Positions 1 to 6,000 of a stretch of 7,164 bases of DNA are shown piece by piece. Within the stretch, counting starts at the first letter, position 1; each line of letters starts with the position of its first letter. Source of the stretch: an uncultured bacterium. GTDB taxonomy: Bacteria > Verrucomicrobiota > Verrucomicrobiia > Opitutales > Intestinicryptomonadaceae. Location of the stretch: the NCBI GenBank assembly GCA_905214995.1, contig CAJMOT010000110.1:1-7164 (forward strand), given 5' to 3'. The notes beneath the pieces were generated by a model. The model was not told where the DNA came from and searched no databases. It was given only the letters and a program-made list of their open reading frames with translations. A program made the position numbers and the translations under genes.

Positions 1-220
1 AATTTGCCATTGCCGCCATGCCGGCGTCGAAAAACGCGTCTTTGAGGTTCGACGCGGCCTGGACCGCCCCGCTCGCCGCCTCAATCGCCCCGCGCATGGC
101 CACCCCGTGGTCGCCGTCGCCGCAGGCGGAGTCGAGGCGGCAAAGGTTTTGCTCTTCCGCCGCGATGTCGCGCGCGGCCTCGACGAACATTTTTTTCAGA
201 ATCGGAAGCGTCAGTTCCAT
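1..220 (-). CDS. dhaL: Dihydroxyacetone kinase subunit DhaL (ADP/ATP-binding), N-terminal part, cut by window edge
   Basis: Only the first 73 residues are present; the gene continues past the left edge. DhaL carries the nucleotide and, with DhaK, phosphorylates dihydroxyacetone in the cytoplasm. In PTS-type systems its bound ADP is recharged by DhaM; in others free ATP is used. The visible part has the family signature LDSACGDGDHG, with D30, D35 and D37 falling at the same numbers as the Mg-binding aspartates known from E. coli DhaL. The ATG at 218-220 lies one base after the dhaK stop and is preceded by a GGGGGA Shine-Dalgarno-like stretch inside the end of dhaK, so the two are very likely co-transcribed and translationally coupled. 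Whether a dhaM follows, which would separate the PTS type from the ATP type, cannot be seen here. Confidence 0.9.
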   Translation of the reverse strand, partial: MELTLPILKKMFVEAARDIAAEEQNLCRLDSACGDGDHGVAMRGAIEAASGAVQAASNLKDAFFDAGMAAMAN

Positions 221-221
221 G

Positions 222-1223
222 TCATTCCCCCAGCGAAATCCAGTAAGGGGCGTTCGAGCGCGCCCTGATTAGCCTCATCTCCTCCGCGTCGGCGACGCAC
301 AGAATCATCTGGAAGCCCGCCATCTCCTGCACCGTAAGAAGCTCGTCCACTATGCCGCCCGCTACCTTCGCGCCCGCGGCCTCGGCGCATTTTTTCGCCG
401 CGCGGAATACTATCGCAAGCTCCATGGGCGTCGTCGCGCCCGTGCCGTTTATTATGATATAGACCGTTTCGCCGGCCTTCAAATCCACGGCTTTTGCGAG
501 GTTTGAGAACATTATCTTCGCGGTCTCGTCGGCGGATAGAATTTTTCCCCTTCCGCCGCCGCCCTCGCCGTGCTGCCCCATGCCGATTTCCATTTCGCCG
601 TCGCCGAGCTCGGTGATGGGCTGGCCCGTCTGCGGATGGGTGCAGCCGCTCATGGCGACCGCCAAAGTCGCAATCCTCGAATTGAACTTTTCCGCTACCG
701 CCAAAACTTCGTCGAGCGTCTTTCCCTCTTCCGCGGCAGCGCCCGCCACTTTTATCAGCGGCAGGCAGCCGGCAAGCCCCCTTCTGTCGCCCTTCGGGGC
801 GTCGAGACCGGCGGAGATGTCGTCGGCGACAAGCGCCGACTTTACGTTTATGCCCTCGCGGGCCGCCATTTTGAGCGCCATGTTCGCGCTCATTACGTCC
901 CCCGCATGGTTGAGAACCACAAGCAGGATTCCGGCATAGTCCTTAAACTTGCGAAGGGCGGCGAGCACCGCGACGGCGTTGGGGGCGGCGAAAATATCGC
1001 CCGCCACGCTCGCGTCGAGCATTCCCTCTCCGACGAATCCGCTGAGGGCGGGCTCGTGCCCGGAACCGCCCATAGTGATTACCGCAACCTTTTCGCGCGG
1101 CTTGGGGACTGCGCGCACGACAATCCGGCCCTCTTCGAGCCTTATCTTGTCCGGATACGCGCCGGCGAGCCCTTCGAGAAGCTCGTCCGTCAGGTTTTCG
1201 GGAGAATTTAGAAATTTCTTCAT
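222..1223 (-). CDS. dhaK: Dihydroxyacetone kinase subunit DhaK (substrate-binding)
   Basis: Cytoplasmic subunit that binds dihydroxyacetone covalently and presents it to DhaL for phosphorylation to dihydroxyacetone phosphate. I chose the ATG at 1221-1223, giving 333 residues and the family-typical opening MKKFLNSPENLTDELLEG. With this start the active-site residues are H56 (GGSGHEP), D109 (NHAGD) and H218 (GMGQHGE), the same numbers as H56, D109 and H218 of E. coli DhaK; H218 is the covalent hemiaminal residue in that enzyme. In-frame alternatives are the ATG at 1227-1229 and a TTG at 1245-1247; none has a clear Shine-Dalgarno. The loops read NHAGD and GQHGEGGGGR instead of the E. coli-like NYTGD and a proline-containing HGE loop, so this is a divergent subtype that could prefer another short keto-sugar such as erythrulose. 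It is followed directly by dhaL. Confidence 0.93.
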   Translation of the reverse strand: MKKFLNSPENLTDELLEGLAGAYPDKIRLEEGRIVVRAVPKPREKVAVITMGGSGHEPALSGFVGEGMLDASVAGDIFAAPNAVAVLAALRKFKDYAGILLVVLNHAGDVMSANMALKMAAREGINVKSALVADDISAGLDAPKGDRRGLAGCLPLIKVAGAAAEEGKTLDEVLAVAEKFNSRIATLAVAMSGCTHPQTGQPITELGDGEMEIGMGQHGEGGGGRGKILSADETAKIMFSNLAKAVDLKAGETVYIIINGTGATTPMELAIVFRAAKKCAEAAGAKVAGGIVDELLTVQEMAGFQMILCVADAEEMRLIRARSNAPYWISLGE

Positions 1224-1270
1224 TTTCATAATGTCGGGAAATGTCAATGTCTTGCCGATAAACGGAATGC

Positions 1271-1363
1271 CCGCTTTGGAATGTAAAACATTGTTTTTGC
1301 AATCGGGCGGCTTGTCAATCTTTTTTATAAAAATACTTTTGTTTTACATTTCAAACAAAGCGG
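1271..1363. repeat. Inverted pair of operator-like elements flanking the dhaK promoter
   Basis: The left arm, 1271-1290, reads CCGCTTTG then GAATGTAAAACA. The right arm, 1340-1363, read on the other strand, is CCGCTTTG, then TTTG, then AAATGTAAAACA. The two therefore share an 8-base block and an 11-base block and differ mainly by a 4-base insertion. Each holds the core TGT-AAA-ACA (1282-1290 and 1340-1348), and the left one extends to a perfect 5-3-5 palindrome at 1280-1292. The core centres are 58 bases apart. The -35 box lies between the arms and the -10 overlaps the left arm. This is the geometry of a two-site repressor operator. The core resembles operators of GntR- or LacI-like regulators only loosely, and no regulator gene is visible in the window. 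Confidence 0.5.
1290..1318 (-). promoter_or_regulatory. Candidate σ70-type promoter for dhaKL
   Basis: Reading the minus strand there is a perfect TTGACA -35 (1318-1313), a 17-base spacer and AACAAT as -10 (1295-1290; four of six bases match TATAAT). The expected start of transcription is near 1283, giving a leader of about 60 bases before the dhaK ATG. The -10 and start region overlap the palindrome AATGT-AAA-ACATT, as expected for a repressor-controlled promoter. A second, weaker promoter-like pair (TTGTTT, 17 bases, TATTTT) lies just upstream. This is a sequence match only. Confidence 0.55.
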
Positions 1364-1393
1364 TGAAAACAAATTCGACCTTCTTAGAAATTT

Positions 1394-1428
1394 TTCGCTT
1401 TGCACTGTTCCCTCGCTCCCAAAGCGAA
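1394..1428. repeat. 9-bp inverted repeat (possible hairpin) in the dhaK upstream region
   Basis: The arms TTCGCTTTG (1394-1402) and CAAAGCGAA (1420-1428) are perfectly complementary around a 17-base loop. There is no T-run after the hairpin on either strand, so it is not a standard terminator. Its arms contain the same CGCTTTG word as the operator-like elements next to it, so it may be another protein-binding site rather than an RNA structure. The rest of the gene-free stretch 1224-1590 has no coding pattern that I can support. Confidence 0.4.
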
Positions 1429-1537
1429 CATAACGAAATAACAACGCGCCGGCGGAACATAAGAATGCGGAAAACCGTTTTGGCGGCGGCAGGCGCCGGG
1501 CGAAATTTACGCGGTTCGGCAGAAAACTCCGCACCTC

Positions 1538-1557
1538 AAAACGCCGCTTTGACGGCG
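1538..1557 (-). terminator. Weak candidate intrinsic terminator after the patatin-like gene
   Basis: On the minus strand, about 35 bases after the stop, CGCCG-TCAAAG-CGGCG forms a 5-bp GC stem followed by TTTT and then G. The stem is short and the T-run is poor, so this may be chance. Its right arm also carries the CGCTTTG word found repeatedly in this intergenic region. Confidence 0.25.
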
Positions 1558-1590
1558 GAATGCCGCCCCTGCCGGAATGATAGCGCGCGT

Positions 1591-2436
1591 CTACTTGGAG
1601 CTTGCGAGCTCCCTTATCCGCCTCAGGGCGCGTTCCGCGCAGGAGTATCCCTCGCGGTACAAGGCCTCCAAACGCTCCGCCGAACGCTCGAGGCGGTTTA
1701 CTTTCAAAGGCGACTCGGGGCGTATGACTACCGCCCTCCCCGCGCTCTCGAGCTCCTCTATATAAGATAGGGACGCATTGTAGCGCGCGTTTTTGGTCGC
1801 CAGAGCCTTCCGCAATTCCGGATATTTTGAGTACATGAAGCCGGGCAGTCGCGAAAACTTTTCGCTCTTTCTGTACCCTTTGTTGCGCGTGAGCACGACC
1901 GCGCACTTTTCGTACCCGTCGGACTGCGCCCTGCGAATCGGCAGCGCGTCCGCTATGCCGCCGTCGAGCATCGGAACGCCCCCGACGTTCACCGTCGGGC
2001 ACGCGAACGGAAGGCTGCATGAGGCTCTGCACTTCAAGAGCAGATCGTCGGAGTCGCCGGGCGTATCGAAATACGCGGCCTTGCCCGTCAGACAGTTAGT
2101 CGCGACGAGGACGAAGCGCCCCGACTTCAAATAGGCGTCCATGTCGTAGGGGAGAATTTTTTTGGGCAGCTCGCCGAAGAGAAAGTCGTAATCCATGATG
2201 CACCCCTGCGAGAAGAGAAATTTCAGGCCGATATAGTTGCGCTCCGACAGAATGTCTATGTCGCACTTGCGCGCCCTGCCCCTCTGCCGCGAGGCGTACG
2301 AAAGGCCGTTCGACGCGCCCGCCGAAACGCCGATTACGTACGGAAAAAATATCCTGTTGTCGAGAAAGCAGTCGGTGGCGCCCGCCGTGAAAACTCCGCG
2401 CATTCCGCCGCCTTCAAGCAGTAGTCCGAGATTCAT
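1591..2436 (-). CDS. Patatin-like phospholipase family protein (YjjU-type)
   Basis: A 281-residue serine hydrolase of the patatin fold, which uses a Ser-Asp dyad to cleave acyl chains from lipids; the natural substrate of this bacterial subgroup is not established. The motifs are in the right order: the oxyanion loop EGGGMRG at residues 8-14, the nucleophile elbow GVSAG with S38, and the catalytic D158 in LDGGIAD. The stretch VVLTRNKGYRK (about 180-190) and the C-terminal PESPLKVNRLERSAERLEAL region are typical of the YjjU-like branch with its extra C-terminal domain. No signal peptide or membrane segment is visible, so it is probably cytoplasmic. The ATG is chosen because MNLGLLLEGGG fits the domain edge; GCGGA upstream is a weak ribosome site. 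The gene points away from the PEP-CTERM gene and is separated from dhaK by 367 bases, so it is probably its own unit. Confidence 0.88.
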   Translation of the reverse strand: MNLGLLLEGGGMRGVFTAGATDCFLDNRIFFPYVIGVSAGASNGLSYASRQRGRARKCDIDILSERNYIGLKFLFSQGCIMDYDFLFGELPKKILPYDMDAYLKSGRFVLVATNCLTGKAAYFDTPGDSDDLLLKCRASCSLPFACPTVNVGGVPMLDGGIADALPIRRAQSDGYEKCAVVLTRNKGYRKSEKFSRLPGFMYSKYPELRKALATKNARYNASLSYIEELESAGRAVVIRPESPLKVNRLERSAERLEALYREGYSCAERALRRIRELASSK

Positions 2437-2538
2437 TTTCCGCTACGGCTATACGCTTGCAATGCGGATTTCAAACAAATTCGAGCGGCCATGACGCGCG
2501 GATTTTTCAATCAGAAAATGCTTGACCGCCTTCGCCCT

Positions 2539-2544
2539 TATAAT
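2539..2544 (+). promoter_or_regulatory. Candidate -10 box for the PEP-CTERM gene
   Basis: A perfect TATAAT sits 45 bases before the start codon, followed by an A/T-rich leader. TTGACC occurs upstream at 2522-2527, but only 11 bases separate it from the -10, too short for a normal σ70 pair, so the -35 is unresolved. This lies in the 152-base divergent gap shared with the patatin-like gene, whose own promoter I could not place with confidence. Confidence 0.35.
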
Positions 2545-2588
2545 AGGAAAAAATTATATTTTTCAACTTAACGCCCAAACTTTCTACT

Positions 2589-3899
2589 ATGATGCAAATA
2601 TTAAAATCTTCCGCAATCGCGGCGGCCGCCATCTCGCTTCAAGCGTCCGCCGACGACTTGACCTTAATTACCGACGGCGGCGTTCTGCCCTCGTCGTGGG
2701 AATGGTCCGACGCCTCGGCGTGGTCGCCCGAAGGCGGGTCGCTCGAAAACGCGAACCTGACCGTAAGCGGCGTAGCCGAATCCGCCGTGAACTCCGCCAT
2801 AACGGGCGGCCTCACGCTCGGCGACATTGATATACTTGCCGGCGACAACGGCAATTCCTCCAACGCGCTGAGAGTGGACACTGTCGACGCGGACGTCAAT
2901 TTCGGAACGCTTACCATCGCCAACAACGGCTTTACGCAGACTGTGTTTGTTTCCACGCAATCCGACACTTCGGCAACGGGCAAATGGATAGGGGATACCA
3001 TAAACATCATATCGGACGGCGTAAACAGGCAGACCGTCACCCTATCGCCGAACAATCCCCACTTAACCCTGAGCGGCGGCGTAAACATAACAAACAACTC
3101 CGCGATAGATTCGGCGATAATTCAAGGACAAACGCAAATAAGCGGCGCGATAACCATGAAAGCCGCCGGCTCCGCCGAAGGGGCGAGGCTCACGTTGAAT
3201 ATGTGGAATATGAATTTCGGCGGATTTTCCGACGGAGGCGCAGCCGCAAACCATGTGATAAGCTTCAACTGGGGCGGAACGATAAATCTATATAATGCCG
3301 CCGATTATTCATGGAGAGGCAGATTTGAAGTGGAGGGCGGAGAAAACATAAACATATCAAAAAACGGAGTCGGCTCGCAGCGCTTTGAAGTCACGGGAAT
3401 CAAAAACCACTTCGGCAATATCAGGGCGAACGGGGGTCTGCTCGAAATCGACGCCTCCGCCATCTCGACGCTGTTTGCGAACAACCTTTACGTCAACGGC
3501 GGCTCTTTCAAGAATGTCGGCAACCTCAATGTCGGCGCGCTGATACTCATGGGCGGAAGCATCGTTCTCGGCAACGACACCGGCACGATAATCGTAGACG
3601 GCAACCTGAGCAAGGGGGACGCATCGGGAGACGCCGGAAAAATCTCCATCGACTTTTCCGGACTGACGGCTTCCGGAGAATATACTCTTATAGAAGTCCT
3701 CGGAGACATAATCGATTTCGACAAAGACGACGCCCTCTCTGACTTCGACTTGATAAATCTCGTCGAAGGCGCGAACGCCGAACTCATTTGGGACGGCAAT
3801 TCGCTCGTGCTGTCCTACGCCGTTCCGGAGCCCGCCGCCGTAGCCGCGATTCTCGGAGCGGCCGTCCTCGGATTCGCCGCGCTCCGCAGGCGCAAGTAG
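2589..3899 (+). CDS. Secreted PEP-CTERM sorting-domain protein with β-strand-rich passenger
   Basis: A 436-residue exported protein of unknown specific function. Residues 1-21 look like a signal peptide (LKSS, then an Ala-rich core, likely cut after QASA). The body is rich in Gly, Asn, Asp, Thr and short alternating hydrophobic strands (for example GGLTLGDIDILAGDNG, LNVGALILMGGSIVLG), which suggests a β-solenoid like autotransporter-associated strand repeats. The C-terminus is a complete PEP-CTERM tail: VPEP at 412-415, a 17-residue Ala/Leu-rich membrane stretch, then RRRK at 433-436. Proteins with this tail are recognised by an exosortase and are usually surface- or matrix-associated; no exosortase gene is in the window. 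The body has few charged catalytic-looking motifs and no recognised enzyme domain. The start could be either of two adjacent ATG codons (2589 or 2592); neither has a Shine-Dalgarno. Confidence 0.9.
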   Translation: MMQILKSSAIAAAAISLQASADDLTLITDGGVLPSSWEWSDASAWSPEGGSLENANLTVSGVAESAVNSAITGGLTLGDIDILAGDNGNSSNALRVDTVDADVNFGTLTIANNGFTQTVFVSTQSDTSATGKWIGDTINIISDGVNRQTVTLSPNNPHLTLSGGVNITNNSAIDSAIIQGQTQISGAITMKAAGSAEGARLTLNMWNMNFGGFSDGGAAANHVISFNWGGTINLYNAADYSWRGRFEVEGGENINISKNGVGSQRFEVTGIKNHFGNIRANGGLLEIDASAISTLFANNLYVNGGSFKNVGNLNVGALILMGGSIVLGNDTGTIIVDGNLSKGDASGDAGKISIDFSGLTASGEYTLIEVLGDIIDFDKDDALSDFDLINLVEGANAELIWDGNSLVLSYAVPEPAAVAAILGAAVLGFAALRRRK

Positions 3900-3920
3900 C
3901 GGAAAAATCCCTCCGTTTTG

Positions 3921-3957
3921 AAAAATGCGCGATTGCGTTTGCAATCGCGCATTTTTT
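3921..3957 (+). terminator. Strong intrinsic terminator after the PEP-CTERM gene
   Basis: A perfect 16-bp inverted repeat (arms 3921-3936 and 3941-3956) with a GTTT loop: a GC-rich core GCGCGATTGC flanked by A's on the left and a run of six T's on the right. It starts 21 bases after the stop codon. Because the outer arm is A/T on both sides it could also work in the reverse direction. It ends about 55 bases before the next start codon, so the aldolase gene presumably has its own promoter in that gap or depends on leakage. Confidence 0.88.
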
Positions 3958-4012
3958 GTGCTTGGATATTTTCACTGAATCGGGGGCGGAACCCGCGCCC
4001 GCATGGAAGATT

Positions 4013-4948
4013 ATGGCGAAAATCCTCGACTGCACCCTCCGCGACGGCGGGCTCGTGAACGACAGCAATTTCTCCGACGAATTTGCGCGCGCCGTTTTGC
4101 GCGCGTGCGAAATAGCGGGCGTGGACACCGTCGAAATCGGCTTTAAAAATTCAAAGAAATATTTTTCCCCCGAAAAATTCGGCAAATGGAGGTTCTGCGA
4201 AGAATCCTACATCAGAAAAGCATTCGGCGACGCGCCGCGCAGGGCAAAACTCTGCGCCCTCATGGACGCCGGAAAATGCGACATATCCGCCCTGCCGCCG
4301 CGTCCGGAAAGCATAGTATCGAAAATCCGGTGCGCGTTTTACGCCGACCGCGCGCGGGAGGCCGCCGAGACGCTCGGCGCCGCCTCCGAACTCGGCTACG
4401 AGACCTCCGCGTGCCTTATGGCGGCCCCGCAAATCGAGAGGCGGGAGCGCGAAAAACTCCTCGAACTGCTCGCCGCCTCAAAAGCCGGCACAATCTATCT
4501 TATGGACAGTTTCGGGACGCTTCTGCCCGCGGAGGCGCGGAAACTCTGCGCGGAGTATTCGCGCTTCTGCCGCGAATGCGGAAAAGCTTTCGGCGCGCAC
4601 TTCCACAACAACCTGCAATGCGCTTTCGCAAATTCCATAATTGCGGCGGAAGAGGGCGCGGATGTTGTAGATTCCACAATAGGCGGGCTCGGCAAGGGCG
4701 CGGGGAACTGCCCCACCGAGCTTCTGGCGGGATTTTTGCTCGGAGCGGACGCCGCCGTCGCGCCCTCGGAGGCCTCCGAAAAATTCGCCGCGCCGCTCTC
4801 TGAAAAATTCAAATGCGGATTCCGCCCGCAGTACATGCTCACCGCCCTTTTGAAAATCCACCCGAGGCCGGCGATGGAATACTCCTCAATGCCCAACCCC
4901 CCGCCGCTATCCGAATTTTACGAAAAGTTAAAGGAAAATACGAAATGA
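4013..4948 (+). CDS. DRE-TIM metallolyase-type aldolase (HMG-CoA lyase-like catalytic domain)
   Basis: A 311-residue TIM-barrel enzyme of the family that includes HMG-CoA lyase, 4-hydroxy-2-oxovalerate aldolase and isopropylmalate synthase, which make or break C-C bonds at a divalent metal. Visible motifs are LDCTLRDGG (residues 5-13, with the R10-D11 pair), YLMDSFGTL (162-170), the metal-binding HFHNN (H196, H198) followed by LQCAFANS, and STIGGLGKGAGNCPTE (221-236), the loop typical of the aldolase subgroup. The domain fills almost the whole protein, with a short proline-rich tail; the exact substrate cannot be read from sequence. The ATG at 4013 is chosen because it begins at the first barrel strand and has GGAAG 3 bases upstream; the frame stays open further upstream, but that part overlaps the terminator and the PEP-CTERM gene. 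The stop overlaps the next gene by 4 bases. Confidence 0.85.
   Translation: MAKILDCTLRDGGLVNDSNFSDEFARAVLRACEIAGVDTVEIGFKNSKKYFSPEKFGKWRFCEESYIRKAFGDAPRRAKLCALMDAGKCDISALPPRPESIVSKIRCAFYADRAREAAETLGAASELGYETSACLMAAPQIERREREKLLELLAASKAGTIYLMDSFGTLLPAEARKLCAEYSRFCRECGKAFGAHFHNNLQCAFANSIIAAEEGADVVDSTIGGLGKGAGNCPTELLAGFLLGADAAVAPSEASEKFAAPLSEKFKCGFRPQYMLTALLKIHPRPAMEYSSMPNPPPLSEFYEKLKENTK
4931..4936 (+). promoter_or_regulatory. Ribosome binding site for the SGNH/DUF4886 gene
   Basis: AAGGAA, 8 bases before the ATG at 4945, lies inside the last codons of the aldolase gene. It fixes the start of the downstream gene at MKKII, directly before a signal peptide, rather than at an in-frame start further upstream. 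Confidence 0.7.
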
Positions 4949-5853
4949 AAAAGATAATAATAGCCGCAATAGCCGCCGCGTCGTTTATCGCCGCGGCATC
5001 CGCAAAAGAGCTAAAAGTGTTGACGATAGGCAATTCCTTCGCGGACAGCGTATTCGCTTACCTGCCGAAAATCGCCAAAGCCCAGGGGGAAGACCTCGTG
5101 CTCGAGCGCGCCAACCACGGCGGCTGCGAGCTCGACAGGCACTGGTCGTACGTCGAGAGGGAGGAGGCCGACCCCGACGTAAAACTCTACCGCGGCAACA
5201 GGAAAAAGCTGCGCGAAATTCTCGCCAGCCGCGACTGGGACATCGTGACAATCCAGCAGGCGAGCCACAAGAGCTGGATTGCGGACTCCTACTTCCCGTA
5301 TGCCCAATACCTCTACGACTACGTGAAAAAGCACGCCCCGCAGGCGGAAGTCGCAATCCAGCAGACGTGGTCGTACCGCTGCGACGACGGCAGATTCGGA
5401 AACGGACAGTGGAAAATCACCCAAAAACAGATGTACGAAAAGCTTTCCGACGCCTACGCAAAGGCGGCAGAAAAGCTCGGGGTGCGCCGGATTCCCAGCG
5501 GGCTCGCCGTCGAAAAGGCGCGCGAAATGCAGCCGCACTCCTACAAGCCCTCCGACCCCGCCGCCCGCAAGTCTCTCCTGCCGCCGGATCTCCCCCCGCA
5601 GGCGGGCGCGATCGTCGGAAATTTCTACTGGAAGAAAAACCCGAAGACCGGCGAGCTCGAGCTCAAAGACGACTCCATACACCTCAGCAACCGCGGGCAG
5701 TATTTGCAAGCGTGCGTGTGGTACGGCTTCCTCTTCGGAAAAGATCCAAAAGACATAAAATACGTCCCCGACTCGATAGGCGGCAAAGACGCCGAAATGC
5801 TCCGCAGCGCTGCGTCCGCCGCCCTCAAAGAAATGAAACAGCCCGCCCGATAG
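4945..5853 (+). CDS. Exported SGNH-hydrolase-like protein (DUF4886 family)
   Basis: A 302-residue protein with a clear signal peptide (MKKIIIAAIAAASFIAAASA, likely cut after residue 20), so it acts in the periplasm or outside. After cleavage it opens with LKVLTIGNSFADSVFAYLP, where S31 in GNSF is the expected nucleophile of the SGNH/GDSL fold. Later come HGGCELDRHW (58-67), a TIQQASH segment (102-108), and DSIHLSNRG (243-251), where D243 and H246 are the expected catalytic D-x-x-H pair. Relatives are esterase-like enzymes often found near carbohydrate genes in gut and soil bacteria, but the substrate is unknown; deacetylation of a glycan would be a reasonable guess only. Its ATG overlaps the aldolase stop (ATGA), indicating translational coupling. 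A good terminator follows. Confidence 0.85.
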   Translation: MKKIIIAAIAAASFIAAASAKELKVLTIGNSFADSVFAYLPKIAKAQGEDLVLERANHGGCELDRHWSYVEREEADPDVKLYRGNRKKLREILASRDWDIVTIQQASHKSWIADSYFPYAQYLYDYVKKHAPQAEVAIQQTWSYRCDDGRFGNGQWKITQKQMYEKLSDAYAKAAEKLGVRRIPSGLAVEKAREMQPHSYKPSDPAARKSLLPPDLPPQAGAIVGNFYWKKNPKTGELELKDDSIHLSNRGQYLQACVWYGFLFGKDPKDIKYVPDSIGGKDAEMLRSAASAALKEMKQPAR

Positions 5854-5871
5854 AAATCGGAATGCGGAAAG

Positions 5872-5901
5872 GCCGCCCGCGAAATTTCGGGCGGCTTTTT
5901 T
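5872..5901 (+). terminator. Intrinsic terminator closing the aldolase–SGNH unit
   Basis: GCCGCCCG (5872-5879) pairs perfectly with CGGGCGGC (5888-5895) across an 8-base loop, followed by six T's (5896-5901), 18 bases after the stop codon. On the opposite strand the same stem is followed only by CTTTCC, so it would be a weak stop for the convergent MurB-like gene. Confidence 0.9.
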
Positions 5902-5916
5902 GCGCCGCAGTCCGGC

Positions 5917-5955
5917 GCGCGGGCATTCTGCGGGAATCGGGACGCGCGCCCGCGC
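5917..5955. repeat. GC-rich inverted repeat in the convergent gap
   Basis: GCGCGGGC (5917-5924) and GCCCGCGC (5948-5955) are perfect 8-bp arms around a 23-base loop, with a smaller ATTC/GAAT pairing inside. It lies after the ends of two convergent genes. There is no T-run on either side, so it may be a transcript-end stabilising hairpin or simply a chance product of high GC. Confidence 0.3.
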
Positions 5956-6000
5956 AAACTCTTCCCCGCCCCGGCAACTTTCCCAAAAGCGGAGAAGATT

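Noticed and set aside
570..1211. Long open frame on the plus strand opposite dhaK
   Set aside because: Runs antisense to a well-supported dhaK; the translation is Arg/His-rich with no recognisable motif, a usual by-product of GC-rich codons.
1224..1247. TTG start for dhaK, adding 8 residues
   Set aside because: The family normally begins at MKKF, and that start puts the active-site residues at the same numbers as in E. coli DhaK; the TTG lacks a ribosome site.
949..1770. Plus-strand open frame crossing dhaK, the intergenic region and the end of the patatin gene
   Set aside because: Overlaps two confident genes on the other strand and has no domain-like sequence; the intergenic part is better explained by regulatory repeats.
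1325..2032. Minus-strand open frame shifted relative to the patatin-like gene and extending into the gap
   Set aside because: Overlaps the patatin gene out of frame, is Arg-rich and of low complexity; not evidence of a frameshift because the patatin frame is intact to its C-terminus.
2522..2544. TTGACC/TATAAT as a full σ70 promoter for the PEP-CTERM gene
   Set aside because: The spacer is only 11 bases; I kept only the -10 as a candidate.
3788..4012. Upstream extension of the aldolase reading frame
   Set aside because: It overlaps the PEP-CTERM gene out of frame and passes through the terminator hairpin; the aldolase domain starts exactly at the ATG at 4013.
4813..4944. Upstream extension of the SGNH/DUF4886 frame
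   Set aside because: The signal peptide starts at the ATG at 4945, which has a good Shine-Dalgarno; the extension would bury the signal peptide and overlap the aldolase gene.
5011..5709. Minus-strand open frame opposite the SGNH/DUF4886 gene
   Set aside because: Antisense shadow of a gene with clear catalytic motifs; no recognisable features of its own.
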